Part shown: one piece after another, positions 63,392-64,000 of the stretch
Layout: each line of letters begins with the position of its first letter
How positions within the stretch are numbered: position 1 is the stretch's first letter
Assembly: GCF_008080435.1 (NCBI RefSeq)
Contig: NZ_VRKN01000018.1
Coordinates: forward strand, 1-64,000
DNA from: Enterobacter asburiae
GTDB lineage: Bacteria; Pseudomonadota; Gammaproteobacteria; Enterobacterales; Enterobacteriaceae
DNA length: 64,000 nucleotides
Reading direction: 5' to 3'
Position numbers and translations under genes: made by a program
Notes under the pieces: model-generated
Databases searched by the model: none
Told to the model about the DNA's origin: nothing
The model's input: only the letters and a program-made list of their open reading frames with translations

Positions 63392-64000
63392 ATGCTCAGC
63401 TCCACCTCGCTTTATGCAGCAATCGATCTCGGTTCGAATAGTTTTCATATGCTGGTTGTGCGCGAGGTGGCGGGAAGCATACAAACGCTGACGCGTATTA
63501 AGCGCAAGGTCCGCCTCGCGGCGGGCCTGAGCAGCGATAATCACCTCTCACCTGAAGCCATGGAACGTGGCTGGCAGTGTCTGCGACTCTTTGCCGAGCG
63601 TCTGCAGGATATCCCGCATGCCCAAATCACCGTGGTCGCCACTGCGACGCTCCGTCTGGCGGTTAACGCCGTGGATTTTATTGCCAGAGCGCAGGAAATT
63701 CTGGGTTGTCCGGTCCAGGTTATCAGCGGTGAAGAAGAAGCTCGCCTGATTTATCAGGGTGTTGCCCACACCACGGGGGGTGACGATCGCCGCCTGGTAG
63801 TGGATATCGGCGGTGCCAGTACCGAGCTTGTGACCGGCACCGGCGCGCAGGCAACGTCGCTGTTCAGCCTGTCGATGGGCTGTGTGACCTGGCTTGAGCG
63901 CTACTTTACCGATCGGAACCTGGGGAAAGAGAACTTCGACGAGGCAGAAAACGCCGCGCGCGAAGTGTTACGCCCGGTGATGGATGAACTGCGCTATCAC
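63392..64000 (+). CDS. gppA: Guanosine pentaphosphate phosphohydrolase GppA (partial)
   Basis: GppA converts pppGpp to ppGpp and is an exopolyphosphatase-family enzyme. Only the first 203 codons lie in the window; the frame is open at the right edge. The actin-like phosphate loop [14 protein letters not shown] lies at residues 10-23, with [11 protein letters not shown] near 111-121 and [11 protein letters not shown] near 137-147. It follows rhlB by 6 bp, as in E. coli. Confidence 0.95.
   Translation, partial: MLSSTSLYAAIDLGSNSFHMLVVREVAGSIQTLTRIKRKVRLAAGLSSDNHLSPEAMERGWQCLRLFAERLQDIPHAQITVVATATLRLAVNAVDFIARAQEILGCPVQVISGEEEARLIYQGVAHTTGGDDRRLVVDIGGASTELVTGTGAQATSLFSLSMGCVTWLERYFTDRNLGKENFDEAENAAREVLRPVMDELRYH

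Overview
This 64 kb window is a stretch of conserved chromosome from a member of the Enterobacteriaceae, most like Enterobacter or a close relative such as Lelliottia or Leclercia. The gene order follows the E. coli K-12 arc from hemG (next to rrnA) through fadBA, tat, metE/metR, recQ, uvrD, cyaA, hem, the enterobacterial common antigen (ECA) cluster and rho to gppA. Nearly every protein can be aligned from memory with its E. coli counterpart over its full length. Base composition looks even, roughly mid-50s percent GC by eye. I see no integrase, transposase, prophage, CRISPR array or other foreign block.

Layout. 1-308: promoters P1 and P2 and the boxB/boxA leader of an rRNA operon that reads out of the window to the left. 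309-10253: hemG, trkH, yigZ, pepQ on the minus strand; fadBA on the plus strand behind a FadR operator; fre and ubiD. 10424-18822: rfaH, the ubiE-ubiJ-ubiB-tatABCD gene string, rmuC and udp. 19078-24052: dlhH, then divergent metE/metR, and bioP, which overlaps the end of metR. 24135-32771: yigL, pldB, rhtB/rhtC, recQ, pldA, yigI, rarD, corA. 32923-41825: the corA leader with a candidate corL ORF, uvrD (LexA box), yigB, xerC, yigA, dapF, lptM, cyaY, cyaA. 42176-46273: hemCDXY. 46313-47262: the sRNA GlmZ and the tRNA cluster Arg-His-Leu-Pro. 47365-59796: yifK and the ECA cluster. 60038-64000: rho, trxA, rhlB and the first part of gppA.

Functional themes: heme synthesis (hemG, hemCDXY), ubiquinone synthesis (ubiD, ubiB, ubiJ, ubiE), twin-arginine export (tatABC), fatty acid oxidation (fadBA), methionine synthesis (metE, metR), transport of K+, Mg2+, biotin and amino acids, DNA repair and recombination (recQ, uvrD, xerC, rmuC), cAMP synthesis, and ECA assembly from WecA to WzyE.

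Differences from the E. coli layout are mostly losses. rffG and rffH are absent from the ECA cluster, so wecC runs directly into wecD. aslA and aslB are absent between GlmZ and the tRNAs. yigF and yigG are absent between rarD and corA, where a REP pair sits instead. I found no undescribed multi-gene system. The points most worth a second look are regulatory: the corA leader with an 18-codon ORF ending in a hairpin, the rho leader whose DNA but not reading frame appears conserved, the ACA-rich yifK 5' UTR, the compacted ECA cluster, and three convergent gene pairs whose ends interlock.
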